This document shows, in pieces, positions 7,474-16,028 of a stretch of 64,000 nt of DNA (positions are counted from its first letter, which is position 1; the number at the start of each line of letters is the position of its first letter). A program made the position numbers and the translations under genes. This stretch comes from CAMAVH01 sp964628235 (GTDB lineage Bacteria; Pseudomonadota; Alphaproteobacteria; SMXQ01): NCBI GenBank assembly GCA_964628235.1, contig CAZVLU010000001.1:1-64000 (forward strand), written 5' to 3'. Under the pieces are notes generated by a model. The model saw only the letters and a list, made by a program, of their open reading frames with translations, was not told the DNA's origin and did no database searches.

Positions 7474-10400
7474 TCAGGTCATCCGGCCAAGCGTGCGGGA
7501 CAACAGAACGTAGAGTTTGCCGATGTCCGAGGTGACGAAGGTCGAGCTCAGGAGGTTCTCCGGGTCGCTTTCCTTGGCCTGGCCGAGCAGGCTTTCGAAC
7601 TGCTCGAGGTAGCGCGTGACGAAGCGGCGGAAGGTGTCGTCGCCCTCGTAGCGCGCCTTGATGGCCTCTTGGGTCTTGCCCTCGCCGCCGCCCAGCAGGT
7701 TGCGAACGAAGGTGCCCTTGTCGCCCTTGGCGTAGCCGCGCCACAGCTTCTCGGCCTCGGTCTTGTCGAGCAGGCGGCTGATGTCGATGCCGATCGAGTT
7801 GAGGTCCTCGACGATGAATTTGGAGGCGCGCAGGAAAGTGTCGCGCCGCGAGTCCAACAGGCCGGCGCGCACGCGCGACGCTTCGGCGCTGGCATGTTCC
7901 GAGGCTTGCAGCAACGCGTCGGTCTGGCTCTCGAAGGCGCTGGCGATGTCATGCGCCTTGGCGGCGGCGGCTTCGAGCGCTTTGACGTAATCGCTGGTCT
8001 GCGTCTGAAGCTGGCTGCCCGATTTGCCGACCTGATCGCGCGCCGTTTCAGCAGCGCGCGTCATCTCGGCGCTTTGCTGGCGGAACAGCGCGCCGATGGC
8101 ATGCATCTGCTCGGTGATCTGCCGCGAGACGCCCTGAAAATCGTTGGCGCTGACGATGAAGGCGGCGCGGTTGTCCTCGATATGGCGGTTGGCGAGACGC
8201 GACGATTGGCCGAGCGTCTCGGCTTCGCGGCCCAAGGCTTCGCCGACCTCGCGCAGTTGCGCCGTCGCGTCGCGCGTGATCTTGGCGACGTCCTCGCCGC
8301 GCCGGCGCAAAATCTCGCCGAGGCTTTCCGCTTTGTCCTCGGCCTCCTGCGAGCCGCGCACCAGATTGGCCGACTGGCGTTTAAGCGTTTCCTCGATCGT
8401 CTCGACGCGCGCCGAAAGCTGCTGGGCGAGGCTGGCGAAACTGTCCTCCTGCTCGCGCAACATGCGGCGCAAGGCTTCGCCACGCGTCTCTTCGCGCGCC
8501 ACCAGGTTTTCCGCTAAGCGCTCGAAGGCGTCGCTCTGCTCCTGCAACAGCTTGCGGATATCCTCGCCTTTCATGCCGGCGCGGTCGGCGGCTTCGACCA
8601 GGGCAGCGGCTTGGCGCGTGAAAGCGTCGCCGATCCGCGCCGCTTCGTCGGCAGCATGGGCGGCGGCGGCGCGCACCGATTCGGTCTGCTCTCCGAGCAG
8701 CAGCTTGACGTCCTCGGCCTTGCCGGCGGCATGGTCGGCGGCGCGGCTGAGCGCTTCGGCCTGACGCTCCATCAGCGTCGCGGTCTTGTCGGTCAGCGTG
8801 ACGGCGACTTCCGATGCCGCCTGCACCTGACCGGCGCGCGCCTCGAATGTCTCGCCGGCTTGCGTCAATTGGCCCTCGGCCTTCTCGGTCGCGCCGGCCA
8901 ACTCGGCGGCGCGGCGCGCCAGGGCATCGGCAGCCGATTGCAGGGCGGCCAGCGAGCGCTCGGCGATTTGCTCGACGCTCTCGCCTTGGGTGTTCAGATG
9001 ATTGGTCGATTGCGCCAGCCGCGAGGCGGCGCGTTCGGCAGCGTCGGGGAGCGCGGCGATGCGCGCGCTGAACGCGTCTGTGACCGATTTCAGTTCGTGA
9101 CTCATCCGCTCGGTCGCCGTGGTCAGGTTCTGCGCCTGTCCCGTCACCGTTTGGCCGACCTGCTGCGCCTGCATGGCGAGACCGCCATAGCTGTCGCGCA
9201 AGGCATCCGCCTCCAGACGGCAGCTTTCGCTCAAGCGGTTGACGCGCAGGATGGCCTGTTCGACATCGCCGACCAGCGTGCGCAGATCGGCATTGAGCGC
9301 CTCGCCCATCGCCTCGACGCGCTCGCTCGCCGACGCGCTGGCGGCGGCAATCTGCGCCGACTGGCGCTCGACACCGTCGGCCAGCGCCGCCGCAGCGGCT
9401 TCAACCTCTTGGCGCGTCTCAGCGGCGACGTCCGCAAGACGCAGCGCTTGCGCCTGGGTGGCGGCGCGAATGGCGTCCGTCATGCCCGCGACCTCGCGCA
9501 GCGCGGCGCGCGTCGCGTCGGCCAGCGCCGTCTGCTGATCGCCCGACGCGACTTCGATGGATGCCGCCATCTGTTCGACATCCTGGCGCAAATCGGCGAT
9601 GGCCTCGGCCAAGTTGACGCGCTGGGCGTCGATCGTGGCGGCCAGCGCCGTGCTGGTGGCGGCGCTTTCGCGGCGCGCGGCAGCGACAGCCTCGGCTAGT
9701 TGCGCCGCTTGCTCAGCGGTCGCGGCGGCGATCATTTCACCTGCGTCGCCGGCGGCGCGGCGGGCGGCGGCGACGCTTTGCGCCAATTGCGCCGCCTGAT
9801 CGGCGGTCGCGGCGGCGATGATCTCGCCCGCGTCGCTGGCGGCGCGGCGGGCGGCGGCGACGCCCTCGTCCAATTGCGTTGCTTGGTTGGCCGTGGCGGC
9901 GGCAATCGCGTCTCCCGCGTCGCTGGCGGCGCGGCGGGCGGCGGCGACGCCCTCGGCCAATCGGGCCGCTTGGTCGGCGGCGGCGGCGGCGATGATCTCG
10001 CCCGCGTCGCTGGCGGCACGGCGGGCTTCGCTGGCGGCGGCGGACAGCTGCTGCTGCTGGGCGGCGCTGGCGGACTCGAAGGCCGCGACCGTCGCCGCCG
10101 ATTCGCGGCGGACCGCTTGCAGGCTTTCGGTGAACCGGTCGGACTGGTCGGCGGTCGCGGCGGCAATCGCCCCGGTGACCTCGTCGACGCTGGCGCGCGC
10201 GTCGGCGGCGAGCCCGGCCAGTTCAGCCTTCTGCTCGTCGAAGGCGGTCGCCAAGGCGGTTAAAGCGGCGGCGGCCTCGCGGCGGATCGCGGCGGCGCCT
10301 TCGGCCAATTTGGCGGCCTGATCGGCGGCGACGGTAGCGATGGCGCCGGCCGTCTCGTCGGCGCTGCGGCGCGCCTCGAGGGCGGCGTCGGCCATAATCA

Positions 10401-11055
10401 TGCGCTGACGATCCACGGCGGCGGCAACCGAGTCGGCGATGCCGTCGATGCTGCGCGCTGTCGCATCGACGATTTCGGATAGTTTCGCGCTCTGACGCCC
10501 AGCGGCGTCATCGATGGCGTCGGTCATGGCGCCGATTTGGCGCTGGGTCGCGTTGGCGGCGTCGTGCAGGCGAGCGGCTTGGCGCTCGGCGGCGACATCC
10601 GTCTCGCCGACTTGGCTGGCGAGACGCTGAGCGACCTCGTTCAACGCGCCGGCTTGACGCGCCAGCATAGTTTCAAGCTTGAGGCCGGCGGCGATGGCGG
10701 CGTCGCTTGCCGACGAGAGGTCTTGCGCCTGGGCGCGCAGCGCGGCGCTGACGACAGCGACCCGGCTTTCGGAGTCTTCCGCCGGATAGGTCAGCGCGTC
10801 GAGCCGGGTAGCCAGCAGATCGCGCGTCGCAGCCAAACGACGGCCGACGGCGAAATAGAGCAGGACGAGCCAGAGGAAGGCGAGCGGCGCGAAAACCCCG
10901 GCGGCGAAGATGCCGATTTCGTGCGGCAGCAGGAAGAAGAGGTTGTCCCAGCCGATCTGCTCGGCGATGTAATCGGCTGCGAGCCAAAGCCAGAGGACGC
11001 TTGCCGCAATGCCGACGACGGCGATCAAAGCGATTTGCTTTTTCGGTGACGTCAT
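7474..11055 (-). CDS. TipN-like large coiled-coil membrane protein
   Basis: About 1,193 residues. Two membrane helices lie near the N-terminus (about residues 9-29 and 47-67), followed by ~1,000 residues of Ala/Glu/Gln-rich predicted coiled coil. A compact C-terminal domain (last ~130 residues: TFLRASKFIVEDLNSIGIDI, AKGDKGTFVRNLL, SSTFVTSDIGKLYVLLSRTL) resembles the conserved end of alphaproteobacterial polarity proteins such as Caulobacter TipN, which marks the new pole. I infer a polar or envelope scaffold; low-complexity sequence makes the homology call moderate. The central region carries 29-residue tandem repeats. I chose the ATG preceded by GAGG over an upstream TTG. Confidence 0.72.
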   Translation of the reverse strand: MTSPKKQIALIAVVGIAASVLWLWLAADYIAEQIGWDNLFFLLPHEIGIFAAGVFAPLAFLWLVLLYFAVGRRLAATRDLLATRLDALTYPAEDSESRVAVVSAALRAQAQDLSSASDAAIAAGLKLETMLARQAGALNEVAQRLASQVGETDVAAERQAARLHDAANATQRQIGAMTDAIDDAAGRQSAKLSEIVDATARSIDGIADSVAAAVDRQRMIMADAALEARRSADETAGAIATVAADQAAKLAEGAAAIRREAAAALTALATAFDEQKAELAGLAADARASVDEVTGAIAAATADQSDRFTESLQAVRRESAATVAAFESASAAQQQQLSAAASEARRAASDAGEIIAAAAADQAARLAEGVAAARRAASDAGDAIAAATANQATQLDEGVAAARRAASDAGEIIAAATADQAAQLAQSVAAARRAAGDAGEMIAAATAEQAAQLAEAVAAARRESAATSTALAATIDAQRVNLAEAIADLRQDVEQMAASIEVASGDQQTALADATRAALREVAGMTDAIRAATQAQALRLADVAAETRQEVEAAAAALADGVERQSAQIAAASASASERVEAMGEALNADLRTLVGDVEQAILRVNRLSESCRLEADALRDSYGGLAMQAQQVGQTVTGQAQNLTTATERMSHELKSVTDAFSARIAALPDAAERAASRLAQSTNHLNTQGESVEQIAERSLAALQSAADALARRAAELAGATEKAEGQLTQAGETFEARAGQVQAASEVAVTLTDKTATLMERQAEALSRAADHAAGKAEDVKLLLGEQTESVRAAAAHAADEAARIGDAFTRQAAALVEAADRAGMKGEDIRKLLQEQSDAFERLAENLVAREETRGEALRRMLREQEDSFASLAQQLSARVETIEETLKRQSANLVRGSQEAEDKAESLGEILRRRGEDVAKITRDATAQLREVGEALGREAETLGQSSRLANRHIEDNRAAFIVSANDFQGVSRQITEQMHAIGALFRQQSAEMTRAAETARDQVGKSGSQLQTQTSDYVKALEAAAAKAHDIASAFESQTDALLQASEHASAEASRVRAGLLDSRRDTFLRASKFIVEDLNSIGIDISRLLDKTEAEKLWRGYAKGDKGTFVRNLLGGGEGKTQEAIKARYEGDDTFRRFVTRYLEQFESLLGQAKESDPENLLSSTFVTSDIGKLYVLLSRTLGRMT
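9748..10095 (-). repeat. 87-bp tandem repeats inside the TipN-like gene
   Basis: About four in-frame copies of an 87-bp unit begin near 9748, 9835, 9922 and 10009; each shows the same GGCGGCGCGGCGGGCGG-type segment at identical phase (the last copy is diverged). The unit encodes a 29-residue coiled-coil module of the form AAARRAASDAGEIIAAATAD followed by QAAQLAEGV. The period is not a multiple of 7, so helix register shifts between copies. Copy number may vary between strains. Confidence 0.85.
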
Positions 11056-11216
11056 CCGCCTCAATTCCCCCGCCCCCGCAAAGGAGCCCCATGACGACCG
11101 CAGGGCCGCGATAAGGCGCTGCGGCGACGGTCTTGGGAAGCGACCCTAAATGCTGGCAGGAACAGCGTAAAGCCGGAAAAGCCGGCAATTTTCTGCTTTG
11201 GTGAATCGCGCGGGCT

Positions 11217-12092
11217 TCAGCGCCAGCGAAAGGCCGGCAAGGCCACGTCCGGCAAAGCGCCCAGGCGGCGACAGGCCATTTCCAGCCGTGTCGGATCGGG
11301 ATGCTCGCCGTAGGCGAGGCCGAGCTCCTCGGCATGGATGCCGCTCGTCACCAGCGCCGAATCGATGCCGGCGCCATTCGCGCCTTTGATGTCGGTGATC
11401 AGCGAGTCGCCGACCGCGAGGATGCGCGATTTGTCGGCCAATGCCATTTCCGTGAGGCAGGCTTCGTAGGCAGCCGCGAATGGCTTGCCGTGATAGGCGA
11501 CATCGCCGCCAAGCTCGGCGTAACGCGCGGCCAAGGTGCCGGCGCAGATCAAGCGCGAGCCGCCGCGGATCACTTCGAGATCAGGATTGGCGCAGATCAT
11601 CGGCAGACCGAGACCGGCACATTCAGCGAGCACGGCCTCGAAGTCGGAGAGCTGCTCCTCGTCGCGCCATGGGCCGGTGTTGAGGACGAAGTCGGCCTCC
11701 GCCGGCTTCGATTGCCAATCGATATCGAGGCCGGCCCACAGGCCGTGGTCGCGCTCGGGGCCGATATGGACGAAGCGGCGGCCGAGCTTGGCATGCCAGG
11801 CGTCGTTCTTGGTTTTGATGGCACGCCAGGTCAGTTCGCCCGATGTCACGACTCCGTCATAAAGATCGGCGGCAATGCCCATGGCGACCATGGCCTCGCT
11901 CACGCCGGTCGCGCGGCGCGGCGCGTTGGACAGCAGCACGACACGCTTGCCGGCCGCCTTCAAGGCAGTCAGGCAGGCGATGGCGTCCGGGTAGGGTTTA
12001 TGGCCGTCATGCACCACGCCCCATAAATCGAGGACGAAGCCGTCGTAATCGTTCGCGACGGCGGACAGATCGGGCAACAGGGTGATGGACAT
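11217..12092 (-). CDS. HAD superfamily class IIA hydrolase (TIGR01459-like)
   Basis: A 291-residue haloacid-dehalogenase-type phosphatase. Motif I is FVLDLWGVVHDG with nucleophile Asp22; the usual second Asp is Trp, as in the alphaproteobacterial TIGR01459 group. Motif II is VVLLSNAPRR. The late motif is ILAVGDSLITDIKGANGAGI, and GKPFAAAYEACL carries the motif III lysine. Relatives act on small phosphoesters (NagD/PGP-like), but this substrate is unknown. It is separated by about 160 bp from the TipN-like gene on the same strand. Confidence 0.88.
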   Translation of the reverse strand: MSITLLPDLSAVANDYDGFVLDLWGVVHDGHKPYPDAIACLTALKAAGKRVVLLSNAPRRATGVSEAMVAMGIAADLYDGVVTSGELTWRAIKTKNDAWHAKLGRRFVHIGPERDHGLWAGLDIDWQSKPAEADFVLNTGPWRDEEQLSDFEAVLAECAGLGLPMICANPDLEVIRGGSRLICAGTLAARYAELGGDVAYHGKPFAAAYEACLTEMALADKSRILAVGDSLITDIKGANGAGIDSALVTSGIHAEELGLAYGEHPDPTRLEMACRRLGALPDVALPAFRWR

Positions 12093-12158
12093 GGAAAAAC
12101 GCGCGCTGGCTGAAGGGACGCGGCCCTTGTGCCATGCGCGCGGGGCTAAGAAAAGCGC

Positions 12159-13442
12159 TTAGTTCTGGCTATCTTTCGACAGGCGCGGCTCGCCGAACAG
12201 GTAGCCCTGGCCGAAATCGATGCTGTGGTCGAGCAGCTCGACCAGCGCGCCCTCGTGCTCGATCTTTTCGACGATCATGTCGATGGCGTTGCGGTCCATG
12301 TCGCGCTTGAGCGCGCGCACGGCGAGCGCCGGCTCCTTGAGGATCTGCGCCGCGTCGACCTTGACGAACTTGAAATGGCGCTTGGCCAGTTCCTGCGGGT
12401 CGAAGTCGAGACGGGTCACGCGGTCCATCGAGAAATAGAAGCCGAGGCGCGCCAGGGCATAAAGGTCCTGCGAGACCTCCTGCCAATGGGCGGCGATGTC
12501 CTCTTGGGCGAATTCGAAGGTGAGCTGCGAGGCCAATTCGCGGTTGTCGGCCATGAACTCGATGAACTCGCGGAAAAAGGCGCGGTCGACCAGGGTGTGG
12601 ACCGAGATGTTGCAGAAGAAACCGAGGTTGTGCTTGTGGCGCTGCGCCTTGCGCACCAGCTGGATGCAGCGGAACAGCAGCATGTTGTCGATGGCGCTGA
12701 GCGAGCCGTCGCGGCGCGCCACTTCGATATATTGCTCGGGCAGGATCATGCTGCCGTCCTCGGCGCGGATGCGCGAGAAGCACTCGTAAAAACGCGGCTT
12801 ACGCTGCGGCAGGCTGACGATGGGCTGCAAGAACAGATCGACGCGGTCGCGCTTGAGGCCCTCGCGCACGATGTCGAGCACCTGCGCGTCGTTGAGGCCG
12901 GTCTTGACGACGTCGGTGCGCAAAATCTCGGCGCGCGGGCCGTCGGCGCGTTTTTGTTCGCCGAAAGCCGACGCCGGTTTCGCGCCGGGCCCCGGAATGA
13001 TGCGGGCGCTTGCGCCGCCGCCGGCGACACGGCGTTCGCTCACCTGCGCGCCGACCTGAACGTCCGACAATTGCGTGATGAGGCCCTGGAGCACCCGGAC
13101 CTCCGACACGACTTTTTCGAGATTCTGCTCGCGGGCGCCGACGTGCTCGGTCGCCTCCATGAGGCCCAGGCGCACCGTGCGCGCTTCTTCGCGCAACATG
13201 CCGGATTCGTCGGAGAGACGGTCGATGACGGAATAAAGATTGCGGATGTCGGCGGCGAAAGCGGCATCGCGCTCGGCGCGCGCCAAATGCTCATGCAACG
13301 CGACGGCGGCGGCAAAGACGGCGACGCCGATGGCGATGCCGGCGCCAGAACCGATCTCAAGCACGCCCGGCAGCCATAGGGCCGCGGCGGCAGCGAACAG
13401 GCCATAAGCGACAATGGCGAACAGATGTTTGAAGGCGGACAT
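12159..13442 (-). CDS. Membrane-anchored degenerate EAL domain protein
   Basis: A 427-residue protein: two hydrophobic segments near residues 5-50, a coiled-coil/linker to about residue 175, then a C-terminal EAL-type fold. The EAL signature itself reads ECF (FYECFSRIR). The metal-binding IDDFGTG motif is replaced by FSMDRVTRLDF, although the N of FCNIS, the E of TFEFAQED, KVDA and FGQGYLFGEP are kept. A working cyclic-di-GMP phosphodiesterase is therefore unlikely. It is better read as a c-di-GMP-binding or protein-interaction module tethered to the inner membrane. It follows the HAD gene with about 65 bp between them. Confidence 0.82.
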   Translation of the reverse strand: MSAFKHLFAIVAYGLFAAAAALWLPGVLEIGSGAGIAIGVAVFAAAVALHEHLARAERDAAFAADIRNLYSVIDRLSDESGMLREEARTVRLGLMEATEHVGAREQNLEKVVSEVRVLQGLITQLSDVQVGAQVSERRVAGGGASARIIPGPGAKPASAFGEQKRADGPRAEILRTDVVKTGLNDAQVLDIVREGLKRDRVDLFLQPIVSLPQRKPRFYECFSRIRAEDGSMILPEQYIEVARRDGSLSAIDNMLLFRCIQLVRKAQRHKHNLGFFCNISVHTLVDRAFFREFIEFMADNRELASQLTFEFAQEDIAAHWQEVSQDLYALARLGFYFSMDRVTRLDFDPQELAKRHFKFVKVDAAQILKEPALAVRALKRDMDRNAIDMIVEKIEHEGALVELLDHSIDFGQGYLFGEPRLSKDSQN

Positions 13443-13554
13443 GGCAGCGCGACCCTGGAAAAGGTTGGGCGAATATCGAGGCCGGCCTGCCTGGCCTTTG
13501 CCGAGAGTGCAGTCTGCCGGGAAGGTCTTGAAATATGGTTAATAAACCAGGCGT

Positions 13555-13911
13555 TTAGCCGGTGATTTGCGCGATATCGCGGGCTGGAATCACGGCCGCG
13601 ACGGCGCTGCGCGGCAGCGGCGAATAGAGATGCGGAAATAAAATCCCGCCCCGGCTTGGCTCCCAGCGCACATCGACGGCCAGAATCGTCAAATCGGCGG
13701 TGCGCACGGCGAGGATCACCAGCCCCTCGGGCCCGGGAAAATGCCGCGAAAAGCTCTCCGCCAATTGCTCGCGCACGGAAAAGTGCAGGAACCCGTCGGC
13801 GCGGGAACGGGAACTTCCGCCGTAGGCCCCCGTTATCTCAGAGCTTTGCCATTCGGCTTCCGCGCAGATGTGGAAGATCAGGTCCGGTACGGGATTTGGC
13901 AGGATCGGCAT
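13555..13911 (-). CDS. DUF952 family protein
   Basis: A 118-residue protein matching DUF952: it starts with LIFHICAEAEW, then GFLHFSVREQL, LVILAVRTADL, RWEPSRGGILFPHLYSPLP and a C-terminal hydrophobic strand. The family fold is related to ADP-ribosyl-handling proteins, but no activity is established. It is encoded alone and is divergent from the S24-like regulator, with about 160 bp between them. Confidence 0.85.
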   Translation of the reverse strand: MPILPNPVPDLIFHICAEAEWQSSEITGAYGGSSRSRADGFLHFSVREQLAESFSRHFPGPEGLVILAVRTADLTILAVDVRWEPSRGGILFPHLYSPLPRSAVAAVIPARDIAQITG

Positions 13912-14070
13912 GGCGCCAGACTACCGCGCGCGGCGACGGAGCGAAAGTTCCGCCCATCCGCCTCGCATTCGTCCGTAACCCCAGCCCAAGGAGATGCGCC
14001 GCATGCGACCGACCGACTATTCAGGTCCGTCAGCACATGGCGCGATCACGGCTGGGAAGGCCGGCCGCTG

Positions 14071-14706
14071 ATGCTCAAACATGACGACATCTGGCGCGCC
14101 ATCGATGCCCTCGCCTCGTCGCGCGGCTTCAGCCCGTCGGGCCTCGCGCGTCGCGCAGGATTGGACGCCACCAGCTTCAACCCCAGCAAGCGCGTGGCGC
14201 TCAACGGCAAGCCGCGCTGGCCCTCGACCGAAAGCCTGTCCAAGGCGCTGGCCGCCGCCGATTGCAGCTTGGCGGAATTTCTCGGCCTGATGGGCGAGGA
14301 CGGCCCGCCGCGCCATATCCCGCTGCTGACGCTCGGCAAGGCCGCCCAGGACGGCGCCTTCAACGATCACGGCGCGCCGCTGCAAGACGGCTGGGACGAA
14401 ATAGAGTTACCCGGCGTGGTTTCAGAGTTACGCGACCCCGACCTCTACGCCCTCAAAGTCACCGACGACGAGATGCAGCCGACCTACCGCAAAGACGATG
14501 TCATCATCGTTTCGCCAGCGGCGAGCGTGCAGCGCAGCGATCGCATCGTCGTCCGCCTGCGCGACGGCGAAGTGATGGTGCGCGAATTGGTCGGCCGCGC
14601 CGCCGACCATGTCGAACTGGCGACGCTCGACGCCGCCCACGCCACCAAACGCCTGGAAGCCAGCGAAGTCCTTTGGATGGCGCGGATTCTTTGGGTCAGC
14701 CAGTAA
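14071..14706 (+). CDS. HTH regulator with S24/LexA-like domain lacking the catalytic dyad
   Basis: A 212-residue regulator. The N-terminal ~70 residues form a helix-turn-helix (SPSGLARRAGLDATSFNPSK ... STESLSKALAAADCSLAEFL). Residues ~85-212 form a LexA/S24-type beta domain ending in VLWMARILWVSQ. Where S24 peptidases have Ser-Met-x-Pro this protein has Glu134-Met-Gln-Pro, and the general-base lysine position (MVREL) is Arg171. Self-cleavage is therefore unlikely, and control may be by ligand or another signal. The start has a GGAAGG ribosome site; the frame is open further upstream. It lies just ahead of the aminotransferase gene (38 bp). Confidence 0.85.
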   Translation: MLKHDDIWRAIDALASSRGFSPSGLARRAGLDATSFNPSKRVALNGKPRWPSTESLSKALAAADCSLAEFLGLMGEDGPPRHIPLLTLGKAAQDGAFNDHGAPLQDGWDEIELPGVVSELRDPDLYALKVTDDEMQPTYRKDDVIIVSPAASVQRSDRIVVRLRDGEVMVRELVGRAADHVELATLDAAHATKRLEASEVLWMARILWVSQ

Positions 14707-14744
14707 CTGCTGATCGGCGGCGCGCGGCGGCCTATAATGGCCCC

Positions 14745-15581
14745 ATGACATCCCTGCATCTGATCGACGGCCGCTGGGTCGAGGGCAACCCGCCCCTGCT
14801 CGGCCCCATGGCCAACGCCTTCTGGATGGCCTCGGTGGCCTTCGACGGCGCCCGCGCCTTCGCCGGCGTCGCGCCCGATCTTGACCGCCATGCGGCGCGC
14901 CTGCTGCGCTCGGCCAAGGTGCTGGGCCTCGAGCCGACCGTGAGCGCCGAGGAAATTTCCGACCGCGCCTGGGACGGCATCAAGAAATTCGCGCCGGGCA
15001 GCGAGCTTTACATCCGGCCCGTGTTCTACGCCGAGGATGGCTTCGTCATCCCCAAGCCCGAAAGCACCAAGTTCGTGCTGACGATCTTCGAAGCGCCGAT
15101 GCCCGATCCCAAGGGCTTCAGCGCGACGCTCTCCGACACGCGCCGCCCGACGCCGGAAAGCGCGCCCACACTCGCCAAAGCCAGCGCGCTCTATCCGCAG
15201 AACGCCGAAGCGATGCGCCGGGCGCGCAGCAAAGGCTTTTCCAACGCCGTGGTGCTCGATGCGGCGGGCAATGTCGCCGAATTCGCCACCGCCAATCTGT
15301 TCATCGCCAAGGACGGCCAGGTGCATACCCCGGCGCCCAACGGCTGCTTCCTCGACGGCATCACGCGCCAGCGCGTCATCGGCCTGCTGCGAGGCAGCGG
15401 CGTCGAGGTGATCGAGCGGGCGCTGCTTTATAAAGACCTGCTCGCCGCCGACGAGATTTTCAGCACCGGCAATTACGCCAAGGTCACGCCGCTTATAAAA
15501 CTGGAAGAGCGCGACATGCCGGCCGGGCCGTTCTACCAAAAAGCCCGCGCGCTCTATTTCGATTGGGCCAAGTCGGCATAA
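14745..15581 (+). CDS. Class IV PLP-dependent aminotransferase (branched-chain type)
   Basis: A 278-residue fold-type IV aminotransferase. The PLP-anchoring lysine is Lys145 in TLAKASALYPQN, followed by the cofactor-phosphate block GNVAEFATANLFIAKDG and FLDGITRQRVIGLL. DEIFSTGNYAKVTPL near the end is characteristic of the branched-chain aminotransferase-like subgroup. It probably moves amino groups between branched-chain amino acids and 2-oxoglutarate, but D-amino-acid or ADC-lyase-like activity cannot be excluded. It overlaps the convergent DUF4345 gene by 28 bp at its 3' end. Confidence 0.86.
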   Translation: MTSLHLIDGRWVEGNPPLLGPMANAFWMASVAFDGARAFAGVAPDLDRHAARLLRSAKVLGLEPTVSAEEISDRAWDGIKKFAPGSELYIRPVFYAEDGFVIPKPESTKFVLTIFEAPMPDPKGFSATLSDTRRPTPESAPTLAKASALYPQNAEAMRRARSKGFSNAVVLDAAGNVAEFATANLFIAKDGQVHTPAPNGCFLDGITRQRVIGLLRGSGVEVIERALLYKDLLAADEIFSTGNYAKVTPLIKLEERDMPAGPFYQKARALYFDWAKSA

Positions 15582-15970
15582 GCCGCTGCCAAGCGCCCCT
15601 GCCACAGCGCCAGCAAGGGCACGACGACCAGTTCCAGCCCGAGGCCGACCTGATGGCCAAGCGACGGCGCGCCGACGCTGAGCAGCGACGCGAGGCGCGC
15701 CAAGCCGCCGAGCGCTACCAAAGCTGTGGCCCAGCGAAACAGCGTCGTTTTGCGTTCGATGCCCGGGATGGTCGCGTAAAAAGTGAGCCCGACGCCAAGA
15801 AAAATACCGGATAGATAGCGAAAATGGCTATCGAGATCGACGGCGGGCGCGACGGTGGCGCGCAGGAACTCGGGACCTAAAATCACGCCGGCGAGGCCGG
15901 CGCTTAAAGGTACCAGGCCGAGCAGCGCCACGACAATTTGCAACAGACGCTTGCTAGTCGAAAGGGTCAT
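15554..15970 (-). CDS. DUF4345 family membrane protein
   Basis: A 138-residue protein with about four hydrophobic segments (LLQIVVALLGLVPLSAGLAG, FLGVGLTFYATIPG, FRWATALVALGGLARLASLL and a last one near LGLELVVVPLLALW). The pattern, including HFRYLSGIFLGVG and a mid-protein IPGIERKTTLFR, fits DUF4345, a small inner-membrane family of unknown role. The frame is open 46 codons upstream, but that stretch is polar and unlike the family, so I start at MTLSTSK. Confidence 0.78.
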   Translation of the reverse strand: MTLSTSKRLLQIVVALLGLVPLSAGLAGVILGPEFLRATVAPAVDLDSHFRYLSGIFLGVGLTFYATIPGIERKTTLFRWATALVALGGLARLASLLSVGAPSLGHQVGLGLELVVVPLLALWQGRLAAAYADLAQSK

Positions 15971-16028
15971 CCGGGCGGCTCTCCGATTGCGTATCAATAG
16001 ATAACGTTGAACTGCCGCGAAGGTCTCG

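Noticed and set aside
9660..10300. CRISPR-like array suggested by regularly spaced repeats
   Set aside because: The repeats are contiguous 87-bp in-frame coding units encoding a coiled coil, with no unique spacers.
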